Source: B30-G6 sp963701385 (GTDB lineage Bacteria > Desulfobacterota > Desulfobacteria > Desulfobacterales > B30-G6). Taken from it: a stretch of DNA of 64,000 bases. Numbering within the stretch: the first letter of the stretch is position 1; the number at the start of each line of letters is the position of its first letter. Where the stretch lies: contig CAVOZW010000004.1 in assembly GCA_963701385.1 (NCBI GenBank), positions 1-64,000 of the forward strand, written 5' to 3'. Position numbers and translations under genes: made by a program. Of the stretch, positions 32,407-42,000 are shown one piece after another. Below the pieces are notes generated by a model that ran no database searches, was not told the origin of the DNA, and was given only the letters and a program-made list of their open reading frames with translations.

Positions 32407-33820
32407 AGAGCAGCGGATCCTCATTGTTGACGATGAACCGAACATATGCCAAAGCTGTGTCAAAATCCTCTCCAAGCAAGGCCACCACGTCCGGTACGCA
32501 TTGAATGGCTATGATGCATTGAAAATGATGGCGGACGAACCCTACGGTGTCATCGTCACCGACCTCAAAATGAGCCGCCTGGGCGGCATGGAGTTGCTGC
32601 ACAGGGTCAAAGAGACCTATCCGGAAACCCACGTCATCGTCATCACCGGATACGCCAGCGTCGCTTCGGCCGTGGAAGTGATGAAGTTGGGAGCCTACGA
32701 TTATCTCCCCAAACCCTTTACACCCCATGAGCTGCGTGCAATTGTCCAGCAGGCCTTGACGGACATGGAACAACAGCGGCAAAACCGCAGCCTGCAAAAC
32801 CGGATCAGTCGACAAAAAATCACCACCCATCAGCTGATCGGCAGCAGCCCCAAAATCAGGAAAGTCATCTCCATGGTCGAAAAGGTGGCACCCACAGATG
32901 CCACGGTCCTGGTAACCGGCGAAAGCGGCACCGGCAAGGAGTTGATTGCCAGAGCCGTCCATGCAAACAGCAAACGCAAATCCCGTGTATTCTTTGCGGT
33001 GGATTGTGGCACCCTTTCCGGAAACCTACTCGAAAGTGAGCTTTTCGGGCACAGCAAGGGCGCTTTCACCGGCGCCTACCGGCAAAAGGAAGGCATTTTC
33101 TCGCTGGCGAACCAAGGAACGGTTTTTCTGGATGAAATCAGCAACATCAGCATGGAGGTCCAGGGGAAACTCCTGCGGTTCCTGGAAACACGTGAATTTC
33201 TGCCTCTGGGTGACACATCGCCTCAAAAAGTGGATGTTCGCCTCATATTTGCCACCAATAGCCAACTCGAGGATATGGTTTCCAAGGGAACGTTCAGGGA
33301 AGATTTTTATTATCGCATCTATGTCTATCCCATCATTATACCGCCCCTCAGAGAAAGGAAAATGGACATTCTCCCCATTGCCTACCATTTTATCGAGCAG
33401 TTCGGTAAATCCATGGATAAAAAGATCAGCGGTCTCGACGATGCCGCCACCAGCCGCCTGCTGGCATTCGATTGGCCCGGAAATGTCCGTCAGCTTCGAA
33501 ATGTGATCGAACGGGCGATCATTCTATGCGACACGAAGAGCATCGGTGTCAAGGAACTGCCGCTTTTGGGGGAAATCAGCGATCTGGAAAACCTGGTGGA
33601 ACGCATTCCCGCCACCAACGAAGAACTCAAGGCCATAAAAAAAGAGATTCGTCAAAAAGCCGTCCAAAAAGTTGAAAAAAAGTTCATTCTCAACGCCCTG
33701 ATAAACAACGACTGGAATGTCACCCACGCCAGTGAGAAAACCGGTCTGCAGCGCACCAATTTTCAGGGCTTGATGAAAAAACACGGCATCACCTTACCGG
33801 GTCACTCCCCGAAAAAATAG
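32396..33820 (+). CDS. NtrC-family sigma-54 activator response regulator
   Basis: This 474-residue protein has a receiver (Asp56 in VTDLKMS, Thr in VITGYA, Lys in LPKPF), an AAA+ sigma-54 interaction domain with Walker A GESGTGKE (about 176), GAFTGA loop (about 222) and Walker B VFLDEI, and a C-terminal Fis-type helix-turn-helix (about 430-465). GAFTGA is intact, so it should open sigma-54 promoters when phosphorylated. It overlaps the Rossmann-sensor kinase. Two sigma-54 promoters lie in this window (13932 and 34128), the second just downstream of this gene, so it is a good candidate for controlling one or both. Confidence 0.92.
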   Translation: MKAEEQRILIVDDEPNICQSCVKILSKQGHHVRYALNGYDALKMMADEPYGVIVTDLKMSRLGGMELLHRVKETYPETHVIVITGYASVASAVEVMKLGAYDYLPKPFTPHELRAIVQQALTDMEQQRQNRSLQNRISRQKITTHQLIGSSPKIRKVISMVEKVAPTDATVLVTGESGTGKELIARAVHANSKRKSRVFFAVDCGTLSGNLLESELFGHSKGAFTGAYRQKEGIFSLANQGTVFLDEISNISMEVQGKLLRFLETREFLPLGDTSPQKVDVRLIFATNSQLEDMVSKGTFREDFYYRIYVYPIIIPPLRERKMDILPIAYHFIEQFGKSMDKKISGLDDAATSRLLAFDWPGNVRQLRNVIERAIILCDTKSIGVKELPLLGEISDLENLVERIPATNEELKAIKKEIRQKAVQKVEKKFILNALINNDWNVTHASEKTGLQRTNFQGLMKKHGITLPGHSPKK

Positions 33821-33829
33821 GACGCGAAA

Positions 33830-34052
33830 GTATATTTATACATGTATATTTTTCTTATACGTTCTGCCCGTACACTCACCGCACGGGTCCCATGGCACCC
33901 ACGTTAATACCGGTCCATGAACCCGCCTTAGACCTTCAGTATCCGTGGCTGGTTGCTGTCATGACGCCCCTGCACCAGCAGGATGGTTTTGACAGCTGCG
34001 GCAGCCTGTTTTCAGGGAAAAAACCGATCGGAACTGTATATTTTTTTTATAC
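33830..34052 (+). promoter_or_regulatory. Three GTATA...TATAC operator-like repeats
   Basis: GTATATTTATAC is at 33830-33841. GTATATTTTTCTTATAC at 33844-33860 recurs as GTATATTTTTTTTATAC at 34036-34052, with 16 of 17 bases identical. They lie between 80 and 300 bases upstream of the sigma-54 promoter at 34128. The 33821-34203 gap otherwise contains no gene. Confidence 0.5.
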
Positions 34053-34127
34053 ATTTTTTCATCACTCTACAAGCCCTTAAATAATTATATTATATAATTT
34101 CAGCATATTAGAAAACATCGACACCCT

Positions 34128-34143
34128 TGGCATACCTCGTGCA
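34128..34143 (+). promoter_or_regulatory. Sigma-54 promoter upstream of the double-receiver cysteine protein
   Basis: TGGCATACCTCGTGCA has GG and GC exactly ten bases apart, matching the sigma-54 core with one change in the -24 box (TGGCAT). The next start codon is 60 bases downstream behind GAGGAGG. Confidence 0.65.
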
Positions 34144-34203
34144 TATTCTAAGGCCAAACAACCATTTCATTCCCATCAAGATCATAAACACGAGGAGGTT
34201 CGC

Positions 34204-35868
34204 ATGGAAACAGCACCCAAGATCATCGTTGTCGATGATGAAAAAAGCATCTGCAGCAATGTGGAAAAAATTCTGAAAAAGAATCACTATGAAGTGGTGC
34301 ATGCCATGAACGCCGACGAGGCCTTGGAAAAAATGGCTGTTGAATCGTTTTCCTTGCTCATATCGGATATCGTCATGCCGGGAAAAAACGGGCTTGAACT
34401 TTTGAAGCTTGTCAAAAAGCAGTGGCCCCTCACCAAGGCCGTGATGATGACCGCCTATGCATCCACCGATACGGCTGTGAAAGCCATTCGAATGGGGGCC
34501 TTGGATTACATCCCCAAACCTTTTACACCCGATGAACTGCGATCCACCGTTGAAAAAGCCCTCAAAGGAGAACTCACCGAAGCCCCCACCACCCCTGAGG
34601 AAAGAGCGTTTATCGACGCCATCGACCTCGACATGCCTTTTGACATCGATGAAGTGGCGGCTGTGACCGGTGAAGCCTATGCCAAATCACTGGGACCCTC
34701 GGACATGCCCGTCATTGAAGTCAAAATGCCTGAACCGCTGGCGGGGTTTTGCGAGACGGGCAACATGGTGTGCGACATTTTCAAAAAGCTGGGCGCCACG
34801 TGCAAAGCCGGCACCAAAACACAAACATGTCCCCAGTTGGCCAAGAAAAAAAGAGCTGCCAAGAATAAGCGTAAAACGAATGTCAAGCAATTGATCGGTA
34901 TCGACCTGCCCTTTGATTACGGAGAAGTGGCTGCCGTAACCGGCCCCGAATACGTAAAATCTCTGCAGAACGACGGTGTGGCTTTTGTGCCCTATGAAGA
35001 GCTGAAAAAAAACGTCGCCAAGATGATGCAAAGAGGGAAAATTGACGTGGACATCCCCTTTGACAGGGATGAGGTGGCCCGGCAGACCGGTGAAGCTTAT
35101 GCGGACCAGGTTTCCCGTTCGGACATGCCGGTCATCGAGATAACGGCCTCGGATTCTGTGGAAGGCTTCTGTGAAGTCGGCAGCATGGTGTGTGACATTT
35201 TCAAAAAACTGGGCGTCACCTGCAAGGCCGGCACAAAAACGGCAAAATGCCCCCAGCTGGCAAAAAGAAAACGCGCTGCTAAAAAAGATAAACACATCGA
35301 CATGAAAGAACGCATCGGTATCGATCAGCCGTTCAACTACGAAGAGGTCGCTGCTGTCACCGGTCCTGAATATGTCGAGAACCTGGTCTACGACGGCGTC
35401 GTCCAGGTACCCTACGAAACGCTGAAACAGAATGTAGCCCGTATGACCAAAGAATTGGAAAAACCCGCAGCTGTCACCCTTGCATTTCCCGAAGAATCGG
35501 TCACCAAGAATATTCTCGTCATCGACGACGAGGTGGCGGTCAACAACAACATCCGCAAGATTCTTCTCAAAAAAGGCTACCAGGTCGACCAGGCGATCAC
35601 CAAAGAGGAGGCCCTCGAAAGCATCGCATCACACCCATATACATTGATACTTCTCGACCTCAAGATTCCAGGCGTCAGTGGGCTTGAGCTGCTGCAGACC
35701 ATCCGGGAAAAAAACCCGCAGGCAAAGGTCATCATGATCACCGGATACGCCAGCATCGAGACCGCTGTGGAGGCGACGCGCATGGGTGCCGTGGATTACC
35801 TCCCCAAACCCTTTACACCGGATGAAATACGCGAAGCCACGGACAGGGCCTTTCTGCTTGCCGCCTGA
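34204..35868 (+). CDS. Receiver - duplicated cysteine module - receiver protein
   Basis: This 554-residue protein has a first receiver at about 7-125 (Asp55 in ISDIVMPG, Thr in MMTAYA, Lys in IPKPF) and a second at about 435-550 (Asp485 in LLDLKIPG, MITGYA, LPKPF). The middle consists of two copies, 140 residues apart, of a module. Each begins with a (D/E)EVA..TGEAYA unit, then four cysteines with identical spacing (183/190/200/209 and 323/330/340/349; core VCDIFKKLG, CKAGTK, CPQLAK) and a lysine-rich stretch, then an EEVAAVTGPEYV unit. The cysteine pattern could bind an Fe-S cluster or zinc, or form disulfides. I know no named family for this layout. Confidence 0.8.
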   Translation: METAPKIIVVDDEKSICSNVEKILKKNHYEVVHAMNADEALEKMAVESFSLLISDIVMPGKNGLELLKLVKKQWPLTKAVMMTAYASTDTAVKAIRMGALDYIPKPFTPDELRSTVEKALKGELTEAPTTPEERAFIDAIDLDMPFDIDEVAAVTGEAYAKSLGPSDMPVIEVKMPEPLAGFCETGNMVCDIFKKLGATCKAGTKTQTCPQLAKKKRAAKNKRKTNVKQLIGIDLPFDYGEVAAVTGPEYVKSLQNDGVAFVPYEELKKNVAKMMQRGKIDVDIPFDRDEVARQTGEAYADQVSRSDMPVIEITASDSVEGFCEVGSMVCDIFKKLGVTCKAGTKTAKCPQLAKRKRAAKKDKHIDMKERIGIDQPFNYEEVAAVTGPEYVENLVYDGVVQVPYETLKQNVARMTKELEKPAAVTLAFPEESVTKNILVIDDEVAVNNNIRKILLKKGYQVDQAITKEEALESIASHPYTLILLDLKIPGVSGLELLQTIREKNPQAKVIMITGYASIETAVEATRMGAVDYLPKPFTPDEIREATDRAFLLAA

Positions 35869-35913
35869 TCCCGAGGCCGGGTTCGGGCATCACGTTCGTT
35901 TAGGGTCTTCATG

Positions 35914-35957
35914 AAAATCAAAATACCCTGCAGCAAACTGCAGGGTATTTTGATTTT
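35914..35957 (+). terminator. Strong bidirectional terminator
   Basis: A perfect 20-base stem (35914-35933 with 35938-35957) closes a CAAA loop. The outer part is A/T-rich (AAAATC / GATTTT), so it can work in both directions. It separates the double-receiver gene from the second Hdr cluster. The core CCCTGCAG-CAAA-CTGCAGGG is typical of such hairpins. Confidence 0.8.
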
Positions 35958-36069
35958 GAAGCCCGGAAATTTCACCAACCCGATCGGCTCTGGTGCAAGA
36001 TCTTTCAATCTGAAACGATAAGGTCGCTTTCCATAAAATCTGTCCTAGTGATTTTATTTTCGATTCCTA

Positions 36070-36096
36070 TTGACAAGCCCATACCCAGCATATAGA
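36070..36096 (+). promoter_or_regulatory. Possible sigma-70 promoter of the second Hdr cluster
   Basis: TTGACA (36070-36075) and TATAGA (36091-36096) are 15 bases apart, about 85 bases before the first gene. Spacing is shorter than ideal. Confidence 0.4.
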
Positions 36097-36181
36097 TAAA
36101 TTCCTTGGTTAGCCGCCTGGCAGTCCACTCGGCCGGGTGGCAGGCAATCTATCACTACACCTCATTTCCAGGAGATAAAAA

Positions 36182-36568
36182 ATGGAAAAGGATATCATAG
36201 GATCGGTTCTGGTTGTCGGCGGAGGCATCGCAGGCATGCAGTCCGCACTCGATCTGGCAAATTCCGGATACTATGTCTACCTTCTCGAAAAGTCACCCTC
36301 CATCGGCGGGGTGATGTCTCAGCTTGACAAGACGTTCCCAACCAACGACTGCGCGATGTGAATTATCTCTCCTGTACTGGTCGAGGTCGGCCGGCATCTG
36401 AACATCGAGCTTATCACCTACGCGGATCTCGAATCCGTCGATGGCAAACCCGGAAATTTCAAAGTCAAGGTTCGAAAACGCGCCAGAAGCATTAAAATGG
36501 ACCTCTGCACCGGATGCGGGGCCTGCGTTGAGAATTGTCCTGTGGTCCAGCAGACGGTCGTGGGTTAA
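36182..36568 (+). CDS. hdrA: Split HdrA, N-terminal half, likely selenoprotein
   Basis: Reading through one in-frame TGA (36359-36361) gives 128 residues. They carry the HdrA FAD fold VVGGGIAGMQSAL, the TNDCAM-U-IISP stretch in which the TGA replaces the conserved Cys of CAMC, and one [4Fe-4S] motif CTGCGACVENCP before the stop. Sequence on both sides of the TGA matches HdrA without a frame change. A 6-base stem (36377-36382 / 36389-36394) with a GAGGTC loop begins 15 bases after the TGA, as bacterial SECIS elements do. HdrA with selenocysteine here is known in methanogens. The protein stops just where the fusion protein at 39075 resumes the HdrA fold, so the two probably form one HdrA in trans. 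Confidence 0.8.
36377..36394 (+). promoter_or_regulatory. Putative bacterial SECIS hairpin in the HdrA N-half gene
   Basis: CTGGTC and GGCCGG pair over six positions (two G-U) around a GAGGTC loop. The GGTC in the loop recalls the apical loop of the E. coli fdhF SECIS. It starts 15 bases after the TGA. Confidence 0.55.
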
Positions 36569-36626
36569 CACCCCTATTTATTTTCGAAACATCAGCGTAT
36601 GACATCTGTATTTTGGAGACCTAAAG

Positions 36627-37131
36627 ATGAGTGAAGCAAAAGCGTTAGACCAGGACCCAAGGTTGGAAGCCGACGTCGATTATATGGAACTCGACACGAT
36701 AATCGAAAAAGAATTCAAGAGCGACAAAGAAAACCTGATTATGATACTGCAGGCCATCCAACGCCGCTACAACTACCTGCCACAGCCGGCATTGACATAT
36801 CTATCCGCCAAGATCGGCATTCCCTTTAGTAAAATATATGGTGTTGCGACCTTTTACAGCACCTTCAGCCTCCAAGCCAAGAGGTCGAAATATCATATCC
36901 ATCTGTCTCGGTACCGCATGCCATGTCCGCGGCGGTGAAAGAGTTCGTGAAAAGATAACAGAGGTCCTCAATATCAGCGACGGGGAAACAACACCCGACA
37001 ACCGCTTTACGTTGGAATCTGTTCGCTGCATCGGCTGCTGCAGCCTGGGACCTGTCGTTAAAATCAATGAAGACATGCACGGCAGAATATCCAGTGACGC
37101 TATCCCCAAAGCATTGGATCAATACGAATAA
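36627..37131 (+). CDS. nuoE: NuoE-like [2Fe-2S] subunit, apparent +1 frameshift
   Basis: The first frame (from ATG 36627) gives the NuoE N-terminus with LQAIQRRYNYLPQPAL and YGVATFYSTFSL. Around 36881-36884 (GAGG) the similarity moves to the next frame, which continues IISICLGTACHVRGG and CIGCCSLGPVV, the four cluster ligands, to the stop at 37131. Removing one base restores an unbroken NuoE of about 167 residues. NuoE/HndA carries electrons next to the NADH-oxidising NuoF. A sequence error is more likely than decay because both parts are well conserved. Confidence 0.78.
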
Positions 37132-37154
37132 ATAACGGCAAAGAGGCAAACAAC

Positions 37155-39058
37155 ATGAAAATCCAGTCTGAAAAAGACTTAGAAGTCATCAGCAACCAAT
37201 ACCGGCAGAGCATCTACCATCCAAAGACCATAAAGGTAAACATCGGGATGGCGTCATGTGGTATCGCAGCCGGTGCTCAAGACGCTTTCGATACAGCCAA
37301 AGCGCATTACAAGGGCAACAAGGACGTTCAGATCTGTCAATCCGGCTGTATTGGATTCTGTGAAATGGAGCCGCTGGTCGAAATATTTCAGGATGGCAAA
37401 CCCCGGGTGATGTATAAAAACATCACCGAAAAAAGAATCATTGACGCCATTGACGACTACCGCGAAGGCATCTCACAAAAAAAATGGATCCTCGGCCAGA
37501 TCCGTGACCCCAGATCCATTCTGGAAGATGATTTCACAAATCCCCAGGCCAAGGTAAGCCCATACGAGGGTGCACCCTTTCTGGAAGACATTCCGTTTTA
37601 CAAAAACCAGGTCAAGATAGCCCTACGAAACTGCGGCTACATCGACCCGGATTGCATTGAAGAATACATCGCCAAAAAAGGATACCTGGCCCTGGTTCAT
37701 GCCCTCAACAATCAATCACCCAAAAAAATCATCCAGACCGTCAAGGACTCCGGGTTAAGGGGTCGCGGCGGCGGTGGATTCCCAACGGGAATCAAATGGG
37801 CCACCTGCGCAAAACACGATGGCGATCGATATATCATCTGCAACGCGGATGAGGGCGACCCCGGTGCCTATATGGACAGGTCTATATTGGAAGGCGATCC
37901 CCACAGTGTTCTGGAAGGCATGCTGATTGCCGGGTATGCCATCGGGTCCAGCGAAGGATTCATCTATGTCCGCAATGAGTATCCTCTGGCGGTCAAACGA
38001 TTGATCACGGCCATTAAACAGGCCGAAAGCTACGGTCTCCTGGGTGACAACATTGCCGGGACGGATTTTAATTTTCATATCAAGATTTCAACCGGTGCGG
38101 GTGCCTTTGTCTGTGGCGAATCCACCGCATTGATGGCATCCCTGGAAGGAAACGTCGGGCGACCGAGAGCCAAGTACGTGCACACCGTAGAAAAAGGCCT
38201 CCGTGACAGACCGTCCAATCTGAACAATGTCGAGACCTACGCCAACGTTCCTGCCATTCTGCTCAAGGGACCCGAATGGTATGCCGGCATGGGCACCGAT
38301 CACAGCAAAGGGACAAAGGTCTTCAGCCTGGTGGGAAAAATTAAGAATACCGGCCTTGTGGAAGTCCCCATGGGTATTTCGCTCAAGGAGATCGTTATCA
38401 ACATCGGCAGCGGGGTCCCCAACAAGAAAAAATTCAAGGCCGTCCAAACGGGCGGACCATCAGGGGGGTGTATTCCGGAACGCTTCCTCGATCTGCCGGT
38501 GGATTATCAAAAACTGGCCGAAGTCGGTTCGATCATGGGATCCGGCGGTATGATCGTGATGGATCAGGACACCTGCATGGTGGACGTGGCCAGATACTTC
38601 ATGGATTTTCTCAAGGAAGAATCCTGCGGCCAGTGCAATCCCTGCCGTGAAGGTATCAAGCAGGTGCTCGACATTCTGACAAATATCTGCGCCGGTGAAG
38701 GCAAAGAAGGCGACATCGAGCTTCTGGAAGAACTCGGCAGCATGATCCAGAAGTTCTCCCTTTGTGGACTCGGAACATCTGCACCGAATCCGGTTCTCAC
38801 GACCCTTCTCTACTTTCCGCGACGAGTACGAATCACACATCCGGGACAAGAAATGTCCGGCAGGCGTCTGTAAGAACCTGTTCCACTACGAAATCGATGC
38901 GAGAGGCCTGCACCGGTTGCGGCGTCTGTGCGCGCAAATGTCCACAGGACGCTATCACAGGGGAAAAGAAAAAGCCGCATACATTGAATCAGGATCTATG
39001 CATCAAATGCGGCATCTGCTACGATGCCTGCAAGTTTAATGCAATCGCTATACGATAA
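37155..39058 (+). CDS. nuoF: NuoF/HndC-like NADH-binding subunit, two apparent +1 frameshifts
   Basis: This protein has an N-terminal thioredoxin-like [2Fe-2S] domain (CGIAAGAQ, CQSGCIGFCE), then the FMN/NADH-binding core with GLRGRGGGGFPTG near residue 200 and ICNADEGDPGAYMDR. The [4Fe-4S] loop ESCGQCNPCREG follows. After LGTSAPNPV the frame breaks at TTT (38814-38816): the next frame reads FRDEYESHIRDKKCPAGVC. At GG (38905-38906) it moves again to CTGCGVCARKCP and CIKCGICYDACK, ending at 39058. One extra base at each point explains both. Such subunits oxidise NADH or reduce NAD in bifurcating hydrogenases and NuoEF-Hdr complexes. Confidence 0.8.
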
Positions 39059-39074
39059 TAAAAGGGATAGGTTT

Positions 39075-42000
39075 ATGATCACGTTTAAAATCAATGGTCA
39101 GACAGTACAGGGTGATGAAGGGCAGTACATCCTTCAAGTCGCCGAAAAATATGGTGTCGATATCCCAACACTGTGTCACCATAAGGCACTCGAGCCGGCA
39201 GGTATGTGCCGATTGTGCACGGTGGAGCTTTTTGACGGTCGTCGCACCCGTTTTGTGACATCGTGCAACTACCCCATATGGGAAGGGATGGAAGTCAACA
39301 CGGATACCGAGGCCGTTCATGAGGGCCGCAAGCTCATCGTGGAACTGCTTCTGGCCAGATGCCCGGAAGTGCCCATGCTCAAAAAGCTTGCCCAAAAGTA
39401 CGGCATCGACAAACCGCGCTTCAAAACAGAAGACGACGATTGTATCCTCTGCGGCCTGTGCGTGCGCATGTGTGAAAAGATGGGAAACAGCGCCATCAGC
39501 CTGACCGGACGTGGTGTAGAAATGAAGGTGGACACGCCGTTTCACTTGCAAACCGATGTCTGCATGGCCTGTGGTGCCTGCGCATCGGTGTGCCCCACGG
39601 GTCATATCAACCTCGAGAAAATCAACTCGCTCATCACGAAGAAAGAACATGTCTTACCCATCGCATCTGAATACGACATGGGACTCAAGAGCCGTAAGCC
39701 GGTCTACGTCCCCTATGCTCAGGCGGTTCCCAACACACCGGCCATCGACCGGGATGTCTGCGTCCATTTCAAAACCGGCGGTTGTAAAGTCTGTGCCGAA
39801 TTCTGTGGCGTGGACGCCATCGATTACAATATGGAAGATGAAATTGTCGAGCTCGATGTCGGTTCCATCATCCTGGCGCCAGGATTTGAACCCTTCGATC
39901 CTTCCAAGTTCGATTCTTACAACTACGCCAAACATCCCAATGTCATCACCTCCATGGAAATGGAGCGGATTCTGTCCGCTTCCGGCCCCACCGGCGGGCA
40001 CCTCGTTCGTCTTTCCGACCACAAGGAACCCAAAAAGATTGCCTGGTTCCAGTGTGTCGGGTCAAGAGATCTCAACCGCTGCGACAATGCCTACTGCTCA
40101 TCGGTCTGCTGTATGTACGCCATCAAGGAGGCCGTGATTGCCAAGGAACACAGCGGCGACGATCTCGAGTGCACGATTTTCTTCATGGACATGCGCACCC
40201 ATGGTAAGGATTTCGAACGCTTTTACAACCGCGCCCAAGAAAGTGGCGTGCGATTTGTCCGCAGCCGGGTTCATTCCATCGATCCGATACACGGAACCGA
40301 CGATCTTTCCGTGCGTTATGTTACAGAGTCGGGAGAGCTGCAAACCGAAACCTTCGACCAGATAGTCCTTTCCATCGGGCTTCAGATCGATCCGAAAACC
40401 ATTGCCCTTGCAAAAAACCTGGGTCTCGAACTGACCGATGGCAATTTTTGTAAAACCGATACGTTTGAACCGGTAGAAACATCACGCAAAGGCATCTATG
40501 TGTGCGGCGCCTTTCAGGGTCCCAAGGATATTCCCCAATCCGTTATCGATGCCAGTGCGGCAGCGGCCAGTGCCGGTGCGGCTTTGAGCCTGGCCAGAAA
40601 CACCCAGACAAAAACACCCGAAATCATTCCCGAAACAAATATCATCGGGGAACGACCCAGAATCGGTGTGTTCGTCTGCCGATGTGGCATCAACATTGCC
40701 GGCGTCGTGGACGTACCCGCCGTGAGTCAGTATGCGGCCACACTCCCTTATGTGGAATATTTTACGGACAACCTCTATTCCTGCGCCCAGGACACCCAGG
40801 AAACCATGACCCAGATTATCAAGCAGAAAAATTTGAACAGGGTCGTGGTGGCGGCATGCACACCCAAAACCCACGAACCGCTTTTCCAGGAAACACTGAT
40901 CAATGCCGGGTTAAACAAATACCTGTTTGAAATGTGCAACATCCGCAACCAGGACTCCTGGGTCCATAAGAACAATCCCGACCTGGCCACGGAAAAAGCC
41001 AAGGATCTTGTCCGGATGGCAGTCTCCAAGGTGGCGCTCATGCAGCCACTCGAGGAAGCCGAACTGGAAGTCAATCAGACGGCCCTTGTCATCGGCGGCG
41101 GCATCGCCGGCATGAGCGCGGCCAAAACCCTGGCTCTGCAGGGTTACAGGACACATATCATTGAAAAAAGTGATGTTCTGGGGGGCCAGGCGCTGAATCT
41201 GTTCAAAACCATATCGGGCGACGATATTCAGGCAAAACTGACTGAGCTCATTTCCGAGATCAACGGGGAAGATAATATCCAGGTGCACTTGAACACCGAG
41301 CTTACCAACGTCGACGGGTTTGTGGGGAATTTCAAATCGACCCTCACTTCCGGTGATGACAGCATGGAGCTGGAATATGGCGTGGCGGTCGTGGCAACCG
41401 GTGCCGCTGCCTTGAAACCGACAGAGTATCACTATGGGGATGATCCCAGAATTTTGACAAGTCTCGAGCTCGATCGAAAATTCATAGAGCGAGATCCGTC
41501 TCTCAAAAAAATATCCTCAGCCGTTTTTATCCAGTGTGTCGGCTCCAGAGAGCCGGATAGGCCTTACTGCTCCAGGGTCTGCTGTACCCATGCCATTGAC
41601 AATGCCTTGGAGCTGAAAAAGATCGACCCGGACATGAATGTTTATGTTCTCTACCGGGATATCAGAACCTACGGCGAGCGGGAGTATATCTATAAGGAGG
41701 CCCGAGAAAAGGGCGTCATCTTTATCCGCTACGCGCTGGAAGAAAAACCCAGCGTCGAGATAAAGGGCGATGATCTCGTCGTCACGGTTAAAGATCATGT
41801 GTTGGAACGGAAACTTGAAATCGTCGCCGACGTCCTGACACTGGCATCCGCCGTCGTGCCGAACAAGGGCGATGCCCTGGCGCAGTTTTTCAAGGTGCCG
41901 CTGAATGACGATGGCTTCTTTGTGGAAAGACACGCCAAGCTTGGACCTTCAGAATTTTCAACCGACGGTGTGTTCCTCTGTGGCCTGGCCCATTATCCCA

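Noticed and set aside
33892..34080. 62-codon frame in the gap before the double-receiver gene
   Set aside because: No ribosome binding site, no recognisable motif, and it covers an operator-like repeat; the gap is better read as regulatory.
38814..38906. Programmed +1 frameshifting in nuoF
   Set aside because: Two shifts within 90 bases, with no slippery site or stimulatory structure recognised, and similar breaks in other genes, point to surplus bases in the sequence.
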